NCBI RefSeq assembly: GCF_023336505.1 | Contig: NZ_JAMAST010000002.1 | Span: forward strand, 352,998 to 416,997 | From: Sporolactobacillus mangiferae | Lineage (GTDB): Bacteria; Bacillota; Bacilli; Bacillales; Sporolactobacillaceae | Length of the DNA stretch: 64,000 bases | Direction of reading: 5' to 3' | Shown here: positions 1 through 12,668 of the stretch, one piece after another | Layout: each line of letters begins with the position of its first letter | How positions within the stretch are numbered: position 1 is the first letter of the stretch | Notes under the pieces: model-generated | What the model was told of the DNA's origin: nothing | The model's input: the letters and a program-made list of their open reading frames with translations, nothing else | The model's database searches: none | Made by a program: the position numbers and the translations under genes

Positions 1-60
1 CGTATTTATTTTAGCGTCAGAGCTCCTGTTACTGTCAAGGAGGATTCTGGTTTTTAACGC
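1..60. other. window-edge stretch, no gene seen
   Basis: Short stretch past the suf operon terminator. I see no convincing coding frame or RNA motif. A GGAGG string at about 40-44 could be a ribosome binding site of something outside the window or chance. Confidence 0.3.
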
Positions 61-107
61 AAAAAATACAAAACCTTTCAATACGCACAAACGGCATATT
101 GAAAGGT
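61..107 (-). terminator. intrinsic terminator of the suf operon
   Basis: An inverted repeat with 11-bp arms (73-83 and 97-107) is followed on the minus strand by a T-rich run at 61-72. It lies about 35 nt past the sufB stop codon, as expected for the end of a leftward operon. Confidence 0.8.
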
Positions 108-142
108 ATGCAAGGCTTATTTTTGTTCTGACATCCCGCCGG

Positions 143-1546
143 TCAGCCAATCGAGCCTTCCATGTTATATTTGATCAGCCGATTCATTTCGACCGCATAT
201 TCCATTGGCAGTTCTTTTGTGAACGGTTCAATGAAGCCCATGACAATCATTTCGGTTGCTTCCTGCTCGGTCAATCCGCGACTCATTAAGTAGAAAAGCT
301 GTTCTTCAGATACTTTGGACACCTTCGCTTCATGTTCCATTGAGATATCTTTATTTAAGACTTCATTATAAGGAATCGTATCCGAAGTGGACTGAGCATC
401 CATGATCAGCGTATCACACTCAATGTGTGAGCGTGAATTTTTCGCGTTTGGAGCAAAATGCACTTTCCCGCGATAAGTCACATTCCCGCCATTCTTGGCA
501 ATGGATTTTGAAATGATGGTTGACGATGTATTCGGTGCCATATGGATCATTTTCGAACCTGAATCCTGATTCTGTCCTCTCCCGCCGATCGCTATCGTCA
601 ATGTACTTCCGCGAGATCCTTCACCCTTAAGCACAACAGAAGGGTATTTCATCGTCACGGCAGACCCGATATTGCCGTCTACCCACTCCATGGTCGCGCG
701 CGCTTCACAAATGGCACGCTGCGTCACCAGATTATACACATTATTGGCCCAGTTCTGAATCGTTGTGTAGCGGCAATAGGCGTCCTTGCACACATATATT
801 TCAACAATCCCGCTGTGAAGTGAACTTGTTGAATAAACGGGCGCCGTACAGCCTTCGACATAATGAACCGAGGCTCCTTCGTCTACGATAATCAACGTCC
901 TCTCAAATTGCCCCATACTCTCAGAATTGATGCGGAAATAGGCCTGAAGCGGCGTCTTGCAGACAACGCCCTTTGGAATATAAACGAATGAGCCCCCAGA
1001 CCAGCATGCGGCATTCAATGCAGAAAACTTGTTGTCCGCGTAGGAAATGACCCTTCCAAAATACTTTTTAAAAAGTGCCTCATGCTTTTGCAGAGCCGTG
1101 TCGGTATCCAGAAAAATGACCCCGTCCTTCTCCAGATCTTCTTTCATGCTGTGATAAACCACTTCGGACTCATATTGCGCAGACACGCCCGCTAAATATT
1201 TGCGCTCCGCTTCAGGAATGCCCAGTTTATCAAACGTATCCTTAATTTCATTCGGTACTTCGTCCCAGCTGCGTCCCTGATTTTCAACTGGCTTAACATA
1301 ATAAGTCAGATCGTCAAAGTTCAGACCGCTCAGATCCGCACCCCATTGCGGCATCGGTCGTTTATAAAAATGCCGCAGCCCCTTCAGGCGGTAATTGAGC
1401 ATCCATTCCGGTTCATTCTTCTTTTTTGAAATCTCACGGACAATATCCTCGGTCAATCCACGTTTTGTGCGGAATACAGAGACATCTTTTTCACGGAATC
1501 CATATTTATATTCCTCAATCTCGGGCAGTTGCTGTTCTGTGGCCAT
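143..1546 (-). CDS. sufB: Fe-S cluster assembly scaffold protein SufB
   Basis: SufB is the scaffold subunit of the SufBCD complex, on which Fe-S clusters are built in the cytoplasm. The 467-residue product matches the family along its length, including the N-terminal EYKYGF segment, the [11 protein letters not shown] stretch, and the C-terminal [14 protein letters not shown] motif. I chose the ATG at 1546 because AAAGGAGG precedes it at good spacing; a longer frame upstream lacks such a site. It is the last gene of sufCDSUB, with a gap of about 170 bp after sufU. The order is the one known from Bacillus, where this is the main and essential Fe-S system. Confidence 0.96.
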   Translation of the reverse strand: MATEQQLPEIEEYKYGFREKDVSVFRTKRGLTEDIVREISKKKNEPEWMLNYRLKGLRHFYKRPMPQWGADLSGLNFDDLTYYVKPVENQGRSWDEVPNEIKDTFDKLGIPEAERKYLAGVSAQYESEVVYHSMKEDLEKDGVIFLDTDTALQKHEALFKKYFGRVISYADNKFSALNAACWSGGSFVYIPKGVVCKTPLQAYFRINSESMGQFERTLIIVDEGASVHYVEGCTAPVYSTSSLHSGIVEIYVCKDAYCRYTTIQNWANNVYNLVTQRAICEARATMEWVDGNIGSAVTMKYPSVVLKGEGSRGSTLTIAIGGRGQNQDSGSKMIHMAPNTSSTIISKSIAKNGGNVTYRGKVHFAPNAKNSRSHIECDTLIMDAQSTSDTIPYNEVLNKDISMEHEAKVSKVSEEQLFYLMSRGLTEQEATEMIVMGFIEPFTKELPMEYAVEMNRLIKYNMEGSIG

Positions 1547-1715
1547 TGCGGTTCCTCCTTTTGATTTGCTTATCCTGTCAGGCGACATTTGCCGGCATCA
1601 GGAAAAAATGCCGCCTATTTTTTCTGTTTCACTTTACCAAAATCTCCATGCTTCCTTGATCTGAAAAAATATATTTGAATGGATATTCTTAAGTTTACCA
1701 TGATTCGCAAAATAA

Positions 1716-4679
<2,964 letters not shown>

Positions 4680-4706
4680 GTACACCCCTCCTTACAGGAT
4701 CAATGA

Positions 4707-5489
4707 TCAGGCTTCAACGGTTTCATCATCTTTAATGCCAAGTTCAGCCTTCATGCCGTCATAGCCTTCTTTTTCAAGTTGAAGCGCAAGTTCAGGACCG
4801 CCGGTTTTCACAATACGGCCATTCATCATAATGTGCACCTTATCTGGCCTGATATAATTCAACAGGCGCTGATAGTGAGTAATAATCAGGCAGCCGAAGG
4901 TTTCAGAGCGCATCGCATTAACACCTTTGGCGACCCACTTCAATGCGTCAATATCCAGACCGGAGTCGATCTCATCAAGAATCGCAAATTTGGGTTCAAG
5001 CATCATGAGCTGCAAAATTTCATTACGCTTTTTTTCGCCGCCGGAAAAACCTTCGTTCACATAACGCTCAGCAAATGACTGATCCATATCGAGCATCTGC
5101 ATTTTTTTATCCAATGTCTTGATGAACTTCATCAGCGGAATTTCATTGCCCTCTCCGCGTCTGCCATTGATAGCAGTTCTCAGGAAATCGGCATTAGTCA
5201 CGCCGCTCACTTCGCTCGGATACTGCATAGCGAGAAACATGCCAGCGCGTGCCCGTTCATCAACTGCCATATCCAGTAAATTCTCACCGTCAAGCAGTGC
5301 CTCGCCGGAGGTAACTTCATATTTCGGATGCCCCATCAGCGCTGAAGCAACGGTTGACTTCCCAGTCCCGTTCGGCCCCATCAAGGCATGAATCTCTCCG
5401 CCTTTCATATCTAAATCAAAACCCTTGACAATGGATTTCCCCTCAACAGAAACATGAAGGTCGTTTATCTTCAATTCCGGAATGGTCAT
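4707..5489 (-). CDS. sufC: Fe-S assembly ATPase SufC
   Basis: ABC-type ATPase that energises the SufBD scaffold; it is soluble and is not a transporter subunit. The 260-residue protein has Walker A GPNGTGKST, the SufC-type signature FSGGEKKRNE and the Walker B region FAILDEIDSGLD. The ATG at 5489 (MTIPELKINDL) is preceded by TTGGAGG; an in-frame extension upstream adds ten unlikely residues. It is the first gene of the operon, so the promoter should lie just beyond it at about 5560. Confidence 0.96.
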   Translation of the reverse strand: MTIPELKINDLHVSVEGKSIVKGFDLDMKGGEIHALMGPNGTGKSTVASALMGHPKYEVTSGEALLDGENLLDMAVDERARAGMFLAMQYPSEVSGVTNADFLRTAINGRRGEGNEIPLMKFIKTLDKKMQMLDMDQSFAERYVNEGFSGGEKKRNEILQLMMLEPKFAILDEIDSGLDIDALKWVAKGVNAMRSETFGCLIITHYQRLLNYIRPDKVHIMMNGRIVKTGGPELALQLEKEGYDGMKAELGIKDDETVEA

Positions 5490-5523
5490 TTCATCAGAAC
5501 CTCCAATATAAATAGTCAAATTA

Positions 5524-5567
5524 CGGAATGAAATCCGTTCTCAATCTATTCTCATTATCATATTATA
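5524..5567 (-). promoter_or_regulatory. probable suf promoter region with a Fur-like half site
   Basis: Read leftward, a perfect TATAAT lies at 5567-5562. It is followed at once by TGATAATGAGAATA (5560-5547), which resembles half of a Fur/PerR-type box. A small hairpin (ACGGA/TCCGT, 5524-5538) sits in the leader. I found no good -35 at 17 nt. The operator idea is inference from position and partial similarity only. Confidence 0.35.
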
Positions 5568-5796
5568 TCAGATGTAAATAGATAGCAACCCAAACGAAGG
5601 TGATTGCCGTACCCGTATTATACCGCTATTTGCGATAATCATAATAGAAAAAAGTATCAAAAACACAAAAAGGAATGATTTTTCTGCGCATACACTTTCT
5701 GGCCCCATTTTCAACGCTTCACCCTATCCCGCAAAAAGTACGGCTTACTGAGAAAATGAAACAGAAATCTTCCTCTGTGTGCCCAGTATTCACGTT

Positions 5797-6152
5797 ATTA
5801 GAAAAACCGGGCAAAAAGCGCCCGGTCCTTACTTCCGCACAATGCGGTGGCTTTCGCGTTGCATACAGGACGTACTTTCACAGGATGCCGTTTGACTGCG
5901 ATTTACTGACCATTCAGCACGATTTACCGGTCAGCGCGCGCTTTCACAGTTTTCGACCAGAGTCGTTGATTTATTTATTTTGTTGGCATCGGCGCTTCAG
6001 TTGCCCGCTTGCCGGGGCGATCCGGAAGCCTCCACGGGGCAGACAAATTCCTGCGGGGTCTTCCAAGGCTCGCTGATCAGCGGGGAACGCTCCGCAGGCG
6101 CCAGCGCACTTTCGTATCTGGCTTACACTTTTATGCTTAGCTAAAATCTTAT
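5797..6152 (-). repeat. family B intergenic element, copy B1
   Basis: About 355 nt, read leftward, starting about 15 nt after the metQ terminator and ending in its own hairpin (CCGGGC/GCCCGG, 5806-5828) plus a T-run. It shares long blocks with copies near 49.9, 54.8 and 62.1 kb, such as GGAACGCTCCGCAGGCGCCAG on the plus strand (about 6090-6110). An internal palindrome around CCTGCGGGG is shared, though its left arm is decayed here. Plus-strand frames across it are by-products of the repeat. The rest of the gap (5568-5796) holds nothing I recognise. Confidence 0.75.
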
Positions 6153-6166
6153 AATTTTTTACCTGC

Positions 6167-6204
6167 AGAAAAGCCGCTCAGTTTGTTCACTGAGCGGCTT
6201 TTCT
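6167..6204 (-). terminator. intrinsic terminator of metNIQ
   Basis: Perfect 16-bp inverted repeat (6167-6182 and 6189-6204) with a 6-nt loop. Its arms begin AGAAAAGCCG, so it has A/T tails on both sides and could act in both directions. It lies 15 bp past the metQ stop codon. Element B1 begins just beyond it. Confidence 0.9.
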
Positions 6205-6218
6205 AAATCAGAGGCGAG

Positions 6219-7037
6219 TCATTCGGAAACCGGCAGAACCGCACCCTTATATTTCGTATTAATGTAATTCTGAATGGTTTTTGAATGAAGCACTTTAACT
6301 AATTCTTTTATCGCCTTTTTATTTTGATCGCCTTTTCGCACAGCGATGATATTCGCATACGGTGACGAAGCACCTTCAAGAATCAGCGCATCCTTTTTCG
6401 GCTGCAGTTTCGCCTGAAGCGCAAAGTTAGTATTAATGGCATACAAGTCTGCCGCACCATTTCCATACGCTTTCGGAAGAATCGCCGGATCAATCGGCTG
6501 CAGGAACTTCAAGTGTTTGATATTATCAATATCTTTCAGAGTCGCAGCCACTGGATCGATACCTGACTTGATTTTCACCAGGCCCTTGGATTGAAGCAGA
6601 AGAAGAATACGTCCCTGTTCCGCTTTATTATTGCTGATCTGTACGGTTGCCCCATCTTTTATTTCGCTGACATCTTTATATTTTTTGGAATAAATGCCGA
6701 ACGGTTCAATGTGAATTTTGCCGGCATTGACTAAATCAGTATGATGCTGTTTGTTGTAGAGATCAAGATATGGAATGTGCTGAAAATAGTTGGCATCCAA
6801 TTGTTTTGAGGCCAGCGCCTTATTCGGAAGAACATAATCCTGAAATACTTTTACTTTCAGATCAATTCCTTTTTTCTTAAGCAGCGGTACTGCTTTTTTT
6901 AAAATTTCGGCATGGGGAACGGCGGAAGCGCCGACCGTCAGTGTCTGATTTTTTTCTTTGCTTCCTGCGGATTGCCCGCATGCGGATAAAATGAGTGCAA
7001 GTGTCAGAAGAACAGATAATACAATTCCTTTTTTCAT
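6219..7037 (-). CDS. metQ: methionine ABC transporter, substrate-binding lipoprotein MetQ
   Basis: Extracellular, lipid-anchored binding protein (272 residues) that feeds methionine to MetNI. It has a lipoprotein signal with lipobox LSAC (C20), then the NlpA/MetQ family core with VGASAVPHAEIL near the mature N terminus and DANYFQHIPYL. The start at 7037 (MKKGIVLS) follows GGGGGAG; a longer frame adds seven residues without a signal-like start. It is last in the metNIQ operon, about 64 bp after metI, and should be controlled by the upstream SAM riboswitch. Confidence 0.94.
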   Translation of the reverse strand: MKKGIVLSVLLTLALILSACGQSAGSKEKNQTLTVGASAVPHAEILKKAVPLLKKKGIDLKVKVFQDYVLPNKALASKQLDANYFQHIPYLDLYNKQHHTDLVNAGKIHIEPFGIYSKKYKDVSEIKDGATVQISNNKAEQGRILLLLQSKGLVKIKSGIDPVAATLKDIDNIKHLKFLQPIDPAILPKAYGNGAADLYAINTNFALQAKLQPKKDALILEGASSPYANIIAVRKGDQNKKAIKELVKVLHSKTIQNYINTKYKGAVLPVSE

Positions 7038-7100
7038 TATTAACTCCCCCGGTTGCATTTAATTTTTTTTTACCATCATCAGCTCTTAACTTATAGCCGT

Positions 7101-7766
7101 CTATCTCTTGTCTACACGTCGCGTCATTCGATCACCGATATATTGGATCAGAAAAACAATCAGCAAAATAATAATTGTGGCTACAAAAGTAACAACATTA
7201 TTGCCCGCTTCAAACCCTTCATTGTACGCGATCGTGCCAAGTCCCCCGGCACCGATAACCCCGGCCATCGCTGTATTTCCGATCAAGGCAATGAGCGTCA
7301 CCGTCATTCCTGAGCTGATCGACGGAAGTGATTCTGGAAGAAGAACCTTCCAGACAATCTGCCAGCGTGAGGCGCCCATGGCCTGTGCCGCTTCGATCAC
7401 GCCTTTATCTACTTCGCGTAATCCAATTTCAACGAGCCGCCCGTAAAAAGGAGCCGCGCCAATAATAATTGACGGCAATGCCGCAGTCGATCCAATCATC
7501 GTCCCGAGAATGAGCTCCGTAAGCGGGATCAAAAGAATGATCAGAATAATAAACGGAATCGAACGGAATACATTGACAAAGGACGCAACAACTTTATAAA
7601 TCATTGGCTGCTCATAAAGGCCGTCCTTAGCTGTCAGATAAAGCAGAAGACCTAAAATAATGCCGAGCAAAAAGGTAAAAACGCCCGAAATCACAGTCAT
7701 ATAAATCGTCTGTCCTGTTGAAAGCCACATGCTTGCCCAATCAACACTTTGTATCCAATCACTCAT
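7101..7766 (-). CDS. metI: methionine ABC transporter permease MetI
   Basis: Inner-membrane permease (221 residues, about five hydrophobic segments) of the methionine importer. It carries the EAA loop ([14 protein letters not shown]) that contacts the ATPase. Family members import L- and D-methionine and some derivatives. It overlaps the end of metN by 8 bp, suggesting coupled translation. Confidence 0.94.
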   Translation of the reverse strand: MSDWIQSVDWASMWLSTGQTIYMTVISGVFTFLLGIILGLLLYLTAKDGLYEQPMIYKVVASFVNVFRSIPFIILIILLIPLTELILGTMIGSTAALPSIIIGAAPFYGRLVEIGLREVDKGVIEAAQAMGASRWQIVWKVLLPESLPSISSGMTVTLIALIGNTAMAGVIGAGGLGTIAYNEGFEAGNNVVTFVATIIILLIVFLIQYIGDRMTRRVDKR

Positions 7767-8754
7767 GATGCCGAATCACCTCAACCGTTGTACCGCTCAA
7801 GCGAAGCCGATCAAGAGCAGCGCTGATATCGGAAGCGGTTCCCTTAAGCGCGAGTGTCACCCCTGTCTCTGCTCCCTGAACGCACGCAGATCCGAGTACT
7901 TTTACAGATAAAACGTCACTGCCAAAAAGCACGGACAGATTTTCCTGAAGTTTGCTTTCATTGGAATGAGCTAAGAAAACAATCGTGCCCTCGTCGCGAA
8001 AACGCAGTGTCTGCTGCCCATTCAGGCTTCCAGCAAACTCCTTGGTAATTTTCTGAACGGGATGCGAGAAGACTTCGGAAACGGAACCTTCTTCAACAAT
8101 TCTTCCTTTGTCCAGAACGGCAACTCGATCGCATATTTTTCGGATGACATTCATTTCATGGGTGATCAGGACAATGGTCAGCCCAAGTTTCCTGTTAATA
8201 TCCGAAAGAAGCGACAAGATGGAGTCCGTTGTTTTCGGATCAAGTGCCGAAGTTGCTTCATCGCACAGTAACACCTTTGGATTATTGGCCAGCGCTCGGG
8301 CAATGCCGACCCGTTGCTTCTGGCCGCCGCTTAATTGCGAGGGGTAGGCTGACGCTCTGCCCTCAAGACCGACTAAACGGATGAGTTCCGAAACACGTGC
8401 CTCTCTCTGTTTCTTCTTAAGGTTTGTGAGTTCAAGCGGAAAAGCAATATTACCGGCAACTGTACGCGACCAGAGCAAATTAAAATGCTGAAAAATCATA
8501 CCGATCGATCGGCGCTGTTCACGCAATTCTCGTTCGTCAAGCTTAGTAAGCATCCTGTCCTGAATGATGATTGTTCCTGAAGTCGGCTTCTCCAGCAGAT
8601 TAATTAAACGAATCAATGTGCTTTTTCCGGCACCGCTGTACCCGATGATACCGAATATTTCACCTTCACGGATAGTCAGGCTGACATCCGACAGTGCACG
8701 CACCGGACCGTCCTCTGTCTGATAAATTTTTTCGATGTTGCGTAATTGAATCAA
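7759..8754 (-). CDS. metN: methionine ABC transporter ATP-binding protein MetN
   Basis: ATPase of the methionine importer (331 residues). Walker A is GYSGAGKST, the signature LSGGQKQR and Walker [12 protein letters not shown]. The last 80 or so residues form the NIL domain, which in the E. coli protein binds methionine and inhibits transport. The frame opens with TTG preceded by AGTGGTGAA; I see no better ATG, so this is a TTG start. It is first in the operon, with a SAM-I leader upstream. Confidence 0.94.
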   Translation of the reverse strand: MIQLRNIEKIYQTEDGPVRALSDVSLTIREGEIFGIIGYSGAGKSTLIRLINLLEKPTSGTIIIQDRMLTKLDERELREQRRSIGMIFQHFNLLWSRTVAGNIAFPLELTNLKKKQREARVSELIRLVGLEGRASAYPSQLSGGQKQRVGIARALANNPKVLLCDEATSALDPKTTDSILSLLSDINRKLGLTIVLITHEMNVIRKICDRVAVLDKGRIVEEGSVSEVFSHPVQKITKEFAGSLNGQQTLRFRDEGTIVFLAHSNESKLQENLSVLFGSDVLSVKVLGSACVQGAETGVTLALKGTASDISAALDRLRLSGTTVEVIRHHE

Positions 8755-8902
8755 GAAATGTTCACCACTTTTAAAAATAAAATAACTTATCCAATCATTT
8801 TAGTGGGGTTATAAACCTGCCACATCATCCTCCTTCCTCAAAGGATCGCAGAAACAGGCACCTGAGAAAGCAGCTTCGCAATCCTTGCTTATTTTTATTA
8901 AA

Positions 8903-9049
8903 ACAAAAAAGCCCGTCATGAGAGGACGGGGCTGCCTCTCTCATCTCCCAGAAGATTACCTTCTGCAGGAATTAGCACCTTGACTGCATCGCCTGCAGTC
9001 AGGTTGCCGGGCATCATCGGGCCAGTCCCTCCGCCGCTCTGGATAAGAG
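8903..9049 (-). promoter_or_regulatory. SAM-I (S-box) riboswitch with terminator, metNIQ leader
   Basis: Read leftward from 9049, the sequence shows the S-box pattern: P1 arm CTCTTATCCAGAG, then GGCGGAGGGACTGGCCC, GATGATGCCCGGCAACC, AAGGTGCTAATTCC and the closing GATGAGAG (8945-8938). An expression-platform terminator follows: CCCGTC/GACGGG stem at 8911-8930 with a T-run at 8910-8903. By family knowledge, high S-adenosylmethionine favours the terminator and switches off the methionine importer. The first metN codon is about 150 nt downstream. Confidence 0.95.
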
Positions 9050-9074
9050 CATTACTATTTAGTTAAGTGTTAAT

Positions 9075-9103
9075 AATTTAACATGACAAATTAAAACTGT
9101 CAA
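9075..9103 (-). promoter_or_regulatory. promoter for the S-box/metNIQ transcript
   Basis: Leftward -35 TTGACA (9103-9098), 17-nt spacer, -10 TAAATT (9080-9075). Predicted transcription start near 9068, just ahead of the riboswitch aptamer. The rest of this gap (9104-9366, up to the rsgI stop) holds nothing I recognise. Confidence 0.65.
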
Positions 9104-9366
9104 ATGAAATCTTCCGTAATCGCTTTGCTCCAATGTCTGCAGGAAAAACTGTTCACGCACGCACTTTGACAAGTCGTGATTCAGAAAACAGGCCGTCCAA
9201 CCCGTGGTATATTTTTTAATAGCTAAGTTATCCTGTTGTTACGCGCACGAATCAGCCCATTGGTGAAAAGTGCGGACACGTCACATCTCTCATTTTGCCG
9301 AAAGGCACAGCGTTTTTGACATGCAAATTAAAGATGTGTTTCACACCTTTGAAAGTAAGCCAATAA

Positions 9367-10326
9367 TCAGCAATAATGTTCAACCACGCCCCCTAAATAA
9401 TTGTAACTGCTGGTTTCCTGATCTCGAAGCGGACGCTCAGCTCGAAACGGATTTTTAAACAGCGTATCTTCTGCATTGCTATTCGGCATCACCCGTTCAG
9501 AACCGCGGCGATTCGAGCCGCCATTTCCGTCAAAATTGGTCAGAGAACGCCATGGCAGCGAAAGGGTGTGTGACACATTTATCAGTTTCTCTGCCGGCAA
9601 TGTTCTCGCCTCTTCCAATGAAAGTGTCTTTCCGTATGCGTTGGCACGCAAATAGAGCAGATATTTTCCTACGGAAAGTCCGCGTGCTTCCGCAGCCTTC
9701 TTGCGTTCAAGCGATGCGTTCAGCCATTCTGTCCCTGCCGCCTTCCAGTACGACAACCGGCTCGCGCCTGTGTTAAATGCATTCACCAGATTCTGTGCAA
9801 ACATGGATTGCCGTGGCCGGCTGATTTGATCGGTCAAAATCGTCGTAATCAGGCAGTACGGACGCTTATTTGACATCTGTTGCTTATTCACGTTTGCAAA
9901 CAGCGCAGAACTCAGCTCCTGAAAGCTCATTCCGGGTGCAAGCGGCGTTTCTTTCAGCCACTGTTTTGCTTCGGCATTTAAAGGCTGAACAGAAATCACG
10001 CGGAGATTCCGGTCAACGCTTGCTTCAATACTTGCTTTCAAATCAAAATATACATAGGCAGCCACCGGTCCCGAGGGCGCATCCGTACTGTGCGACAGCG
10101 GCACAAAACAGAGCAGCGAAAAACCAAGCGCAATAACCGGTGTCAGAATCCTCTTGGGAAGAAAGTGAAAGTGGGCAAGGTGTTTTGCGCGCACCGTTTG
10201 TCCAATGGAAAGGTTTGCCGCACGTTTGAGTCTGACTGATCTGAAGTCCCCTTCATTAGTCAGAATGACTGCCCGCCGACCTTTTTTAGACACGAGCACA
10301 CCCTGATTTATCAGTTTTCTCCCCAC
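9367..10326 (-). CDS. rsgI: anti-sigma factor RsgI for sigma-I
   Basis: Membrane-spanning anti-sigma factor (319 residues) expected to hold SigI inactive. Residues about 1-55 form the cytoplasmic RsgI N-terminal domain (GVLVSKKGRRAVILTNEG), 60-77 a membrane span, and the rest lies outside with the juxtamembrane module AAYVYFDLKASIEASVD. In relatives this module usually has an Asn-Pro pair in the NPSIE position, the reported self-cleavage site; here it reads KASIE (97-101). The tail is Asn/Gly-rich with no recognisable binding domain. It opens with GTG 9 bp after sigI; the start is not certain because the SD is weak. Confidence 0.88.
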   Translation of the reverse strand: MGRKLINQGVLVSKKGRRAVILTNEGDFRSVRLKRAANLSIGQTVRAKHLAHFHFLPKRILTPVIALGFSLLCFVPLSHSTDAPSGPVAAYVYFDLKASIEASVDRNLRVISVQPLNAEAKQWLKETPLAPGMSFQELSSALFANVNKQQMSNKRPYCLITTILTDQISRPRQSMFAQNLVNAFNTGASRLSYWKAAGTEWLNASLERKKAAEARGLSVGKYLLYLRANAYGKTLSLEEARTLPAEKLINVSHTLSLPWRSLTNFDGNGGSNRRGSERVMPNSNAEDTLFKNPFRAERPLRDQETSSYNYLGGVVEHYC

Positions 10327-10335
10327 CTTTCTCGG

Positions 10336-11094
10336 TCACTGAACCGCTTCAAGCTCTGGTTCAATATACGACTTTAATGCACTAAACCCGCCAATATAAA
10401 TCAGCGCCAGTGCTATTATATATTTTCGATTCCTTTCTATCGTTTTCCGACTGCACGATACGAATTGTAACAAATCTTTTATGGGCAGCTGTTTCTTTTT
10501 CTTTAGATAGTTCACCAATTCTTTGTGCTCAACCAATCGCTTTGCAGAAACCTTGGCATTTTCGCGTGCATCCGCATGCTTTGGGCAGTGCTTGCTCAGT
10601 ACATCAAACGTGATTCCGTATTCGAGCAGCAGCAGCTCGTAACTTTCAATCTGTTCCATCCGCTCATTAATTCTGCGCTGCTCCTCATAATGATCAATTG
10701 CCGCCTGCTGTTCAATGAAGCTTTCCTCCATCGTATTCTCATCTGCCGGCTTAGCCTGCTCCAAATAAATATGACGCATCTGGCGCGATTCCTTGCGGAT
10801 AAAATCAATAATTCTCCGACGGATTACCATATCCGCAAAAGTCAGAAATTTGCTTCCCTGCCCTTTCTGATACTGATTAATTGCTTCATTAAAGGCAACC
10901 AGCCCGATGCTGAATTCATCCATAGTCTGATCGATAAAACGATTGCATACTTTAGAAACAACCTTTTTAATAAAAGGCTGGTACGATTCGATAATTGAAT
11001 TACGCAAGGATTCATTGCCCTGCTGCACTTGATATATAGTCGATTCAAGCGAAATATTAAACGCTCCGTCCAGTGACAGTTGGTTCACGCTCAT
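10336..11094 (-). CDS. sigI: RNA polymerase sigma factor SigI
   Basis: Alternative sigma factor (252 residues) of the SigI family, linked in Bacillus to heat and cell-envelope stress. Region 2 is visible as the FIKKVVSKVC, DEFSIGLVAFNEAI and FLTFADMVIRRRIIDFIRKE blocks; the C-terminal third has the SigI-type domain ending in SRKTIERNRKYIIAL. The ATG at 11094 follows GAGGTGGG. An in-frame extension of nine residues is unlikely. The sigI-rsgI pairing confirms the call. Confidence 0.94.
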   Translation of the reverse strand: MSVNQLSLDGAFNISLESTIYQVQQGNESLRNSIIESYQPFIKKVVSKVCNRFIDQTMDEFSIGLVAFNEAINQYQKGQGSKFLTFADMVIRRRIIDFIRKESRQMRHIYLEQAKPADENTMEESFIEQQAAIDHYEEQRRINERMEQIESYELLLLEYGITFDVLSKHCPKHADARENAKVSAKRLVEHKELVNYLKKKKQLPIKDLLQFVSCSRKTIERNRKYIIALALIYIGGFSALKSYIEPELEAVQ

Positions 11095-11346
11095 CAAAAA
11101 CCCACCTCTCGCTTTGGTCACTAACGTTCTGATTATGTTTTAAAAGTTGTACAAACATCCATCTTTTCCCTACCATAACATGTCCTGGCGAAAGGAATGA
11201 TTATTGTCAAAAACTTTTGTTATACAGTCTGAAAGGTCAGATTAAAGAAAAAATGATTATGGCCTGCAACGGCTGTGCGCCTTTTTCTGTACTGAGATTA
11301 TTGTATAAGTGCAGCAACAGCACCTTCGCAACATGTGGAACGATGC
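11095..11346. other. sigI upstream region, no gene seen
   Basis: This 250-bp stretch should contain the sigI promoter. I see a leftward TTGACA at about 11206-11211 but no matching -10 at normal spacing, and I cannot place a SigI-type promoter with confidence. No coding frame looks real. Confidence 0.3.
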
Positions 11347-11494
11347 TAGAAAACTTGGCTTCGCCAAGCCTTTGGCAGGGGCGAAGTCGCCGTCGCGACG
11401 GCCATGGACGGCCTAGTGTCCGATAAGCCGCAGGACGCGGCGTTTTTTCGGACCACTTATCCTGTTTTCCTTAAAATGTCTATACTTTCTTATA
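11347..11494 (-). repeat. family A element, long form, copy A1
   Basis: About 148 nt between gcvH and sigI. Read leftward it begins with TATAAGAAAGTATA after a T-run, has a GTCCGA/TCGGAC stem enclosing GCCGC/GCGGC, a palindrome GCCGTCGCGACGGC, and ends with hairpin CTTGGC-gaa-GCCAAG followed by TTTTCTA. The central 60-plus bases are identical by eye to copy A7 at 55.9 kb. Predicted reading frames here are spurious. Confidence 0.75.
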
Positions 11495-11658
11495 AAAAAA
11501 ACAGTATGTTTCTTTAACGGGGGCCAAAATAAAAAACCCTTGTCTCTTTTATACCATGCCGCATCAGGGAAAGGAAAGCGACAATATGGTAACAAAAAGA
11601 TGACAAAGGCTGTTATTTTTCATGCAGGCATTCAAAAATTCTCTCTTGCTCGATGGAA

Positions 11659-12039
11659 TCAGCCGATCAGTTTTTCGTAAGCTGCCGCATCAAGCAGATT
11701 GCCAAATACGGATTCGTCTACAGATTCAAGTTCGATCATCCACGCTTTTTCATAAGGGGACTCATTAACAAATTCCGGTGAATCTTCCAGTTCCTCATTT
11801 ATTTCTGTCACTACACCACTGACCGGTGCATAAAGCTCGGAAACGGTTTTTACCGATTCAACACTGCCGAATGAATCACCTGCATTGAGTTCGGCACCAA
11901 CCTCAGGGAGTTCGACGAAAACAATGTCGCCAAGTTCTTTCTGGGCATACTCCGTGATGCCAATTTTAACCTTGCCATCAGCTTCTTTTTTTACCCATTC
12001 GTGATCCTTCGAGTACAGTAAATCTGTAGGTACGCTCAT
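11659..12039 (-). CDS. gcvH: glycine cleavage system H protein
   Basis: Small lipoyl carrier (126 residues) that shuttles the aminomethyl group in glycine cleavage. In Bacillus it also serves as the first acceptor in lipoate assembly. The lipoylated lysine is K64 in SVESVKTV, followed by the usual LYAPVSG. The ATG has GGAGG in good position. The gcvP/gcvT genes are not in the window, which fits Bacillus, where gcvH stands apart next to yusI. LipM and LipA, encoded at 33-35 kb, act on this protein in the known pathway. Confidence 0.95.
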   Translation of the reverse strand: MSVPTDLLYSKDHEWVKKEADGKVKIGITEYAQKELGDIVFVELPEVGAELNAGDSFGSVESVKTVSELYAPVSGVVTEINEELEDSPEFVNESPYEKAWMIELESVDESVFGNLLDAAAYEKLIG

Positions 12040-12147
12040 TCCTCTGCCTCCGTTTTCAGCTGCTTAATCATTACTTTGTTTCATCAATACCTTTATTATA
12101 GCGTAAAAAATGGAAGAAAAAACAGCAGAAATTTTACTGAATGACCA

Positions 12148-12507
12148 TTATACTTTGCCCCACTCATTTTCAAACAATTGTTCATTAAACCCAACGGTTG
12201 CTTTATTTTTATCAAAAACAAGCGGACGCTTGATCAGCATCCCATCTTCAGCCAGCCAGTCCAGCCATTTATCCTCGGGCTCGGCTTTTTTTCTCTGGCT
12301 GAATCCGCCCGCCCGATAACTTTTTCCGCTTGTATTGAAAAATTTTCCGACAGGAAGTCCGCTTTTTTCGATAATCGCTTTCAGTTGCTCACGATCCGGA
12401 GGTTTTTTTGCAATATTGATCTCTTGATACGAAACCGCGTGTTCGTCCAGCCATTTTTTCGCTTTGCGACATGTGCCACAAAGCGGATAACTATACATCG
12501 TCAGCAT
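12148..12507 (-). CDS. ArsC/Spx-family thioredoxin-fold protein, YusI-like
   Basis: About 119 residues with the ArsC/Spx fold: an N-terminal CxxC (C10 and C13 in YPLCGTCRKAK), KPPDREQL, the GKFFNTSGK region and IKRPLVFDKN near the end. The function is not established; family members include arsenate reductases, Spx and MgsR. The start at 12507 follows GGAGG at 8-nt spacing, so the longer upstream frame is not used. It lies upstream of gcvH, the same pairing as yusI-yusH in B. subtilis, so I favour a YusI orthologue over an arsenate reductase. Confidence 0.88.
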   Translation of the reverse strand: MLTMYSYPLCGTCRKAKKWLDEHAVSYQEINIAKKPPDREQLKAIIEKSGLPVGKFFNTSGKSYRAGGFSQRKKAEPEDKWLDWLAEDGMLIKRPLVFDKNKATVGFNEQLFENEWGKV

Positions 12508-12668
12508 ACTTTCCGCCTCCTGACCAGAAAAAACCATTTTCATTTATTATACCCTGGATTCTGTCTGGCACAAAAAAACGGCATCGTTCTGTCAAAATGA
12601 TTTCAAGATGAGCGGACATAATAAAAAGGAGCACCGCCACCACAAATTTATAGGAGTGTGACTATCAC

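Noticed and set aside
5675..6076. 133-codon rightward open frame over B1
   Set aside because: It lies mostly inside the family B repeat, has no SD, and similar frames recur only where the repeat does.
12148..12507. True arsenate reductase
   Set aside because: No ars genes nearby, and the gcvH neighbour and CxxC fit YusI better.
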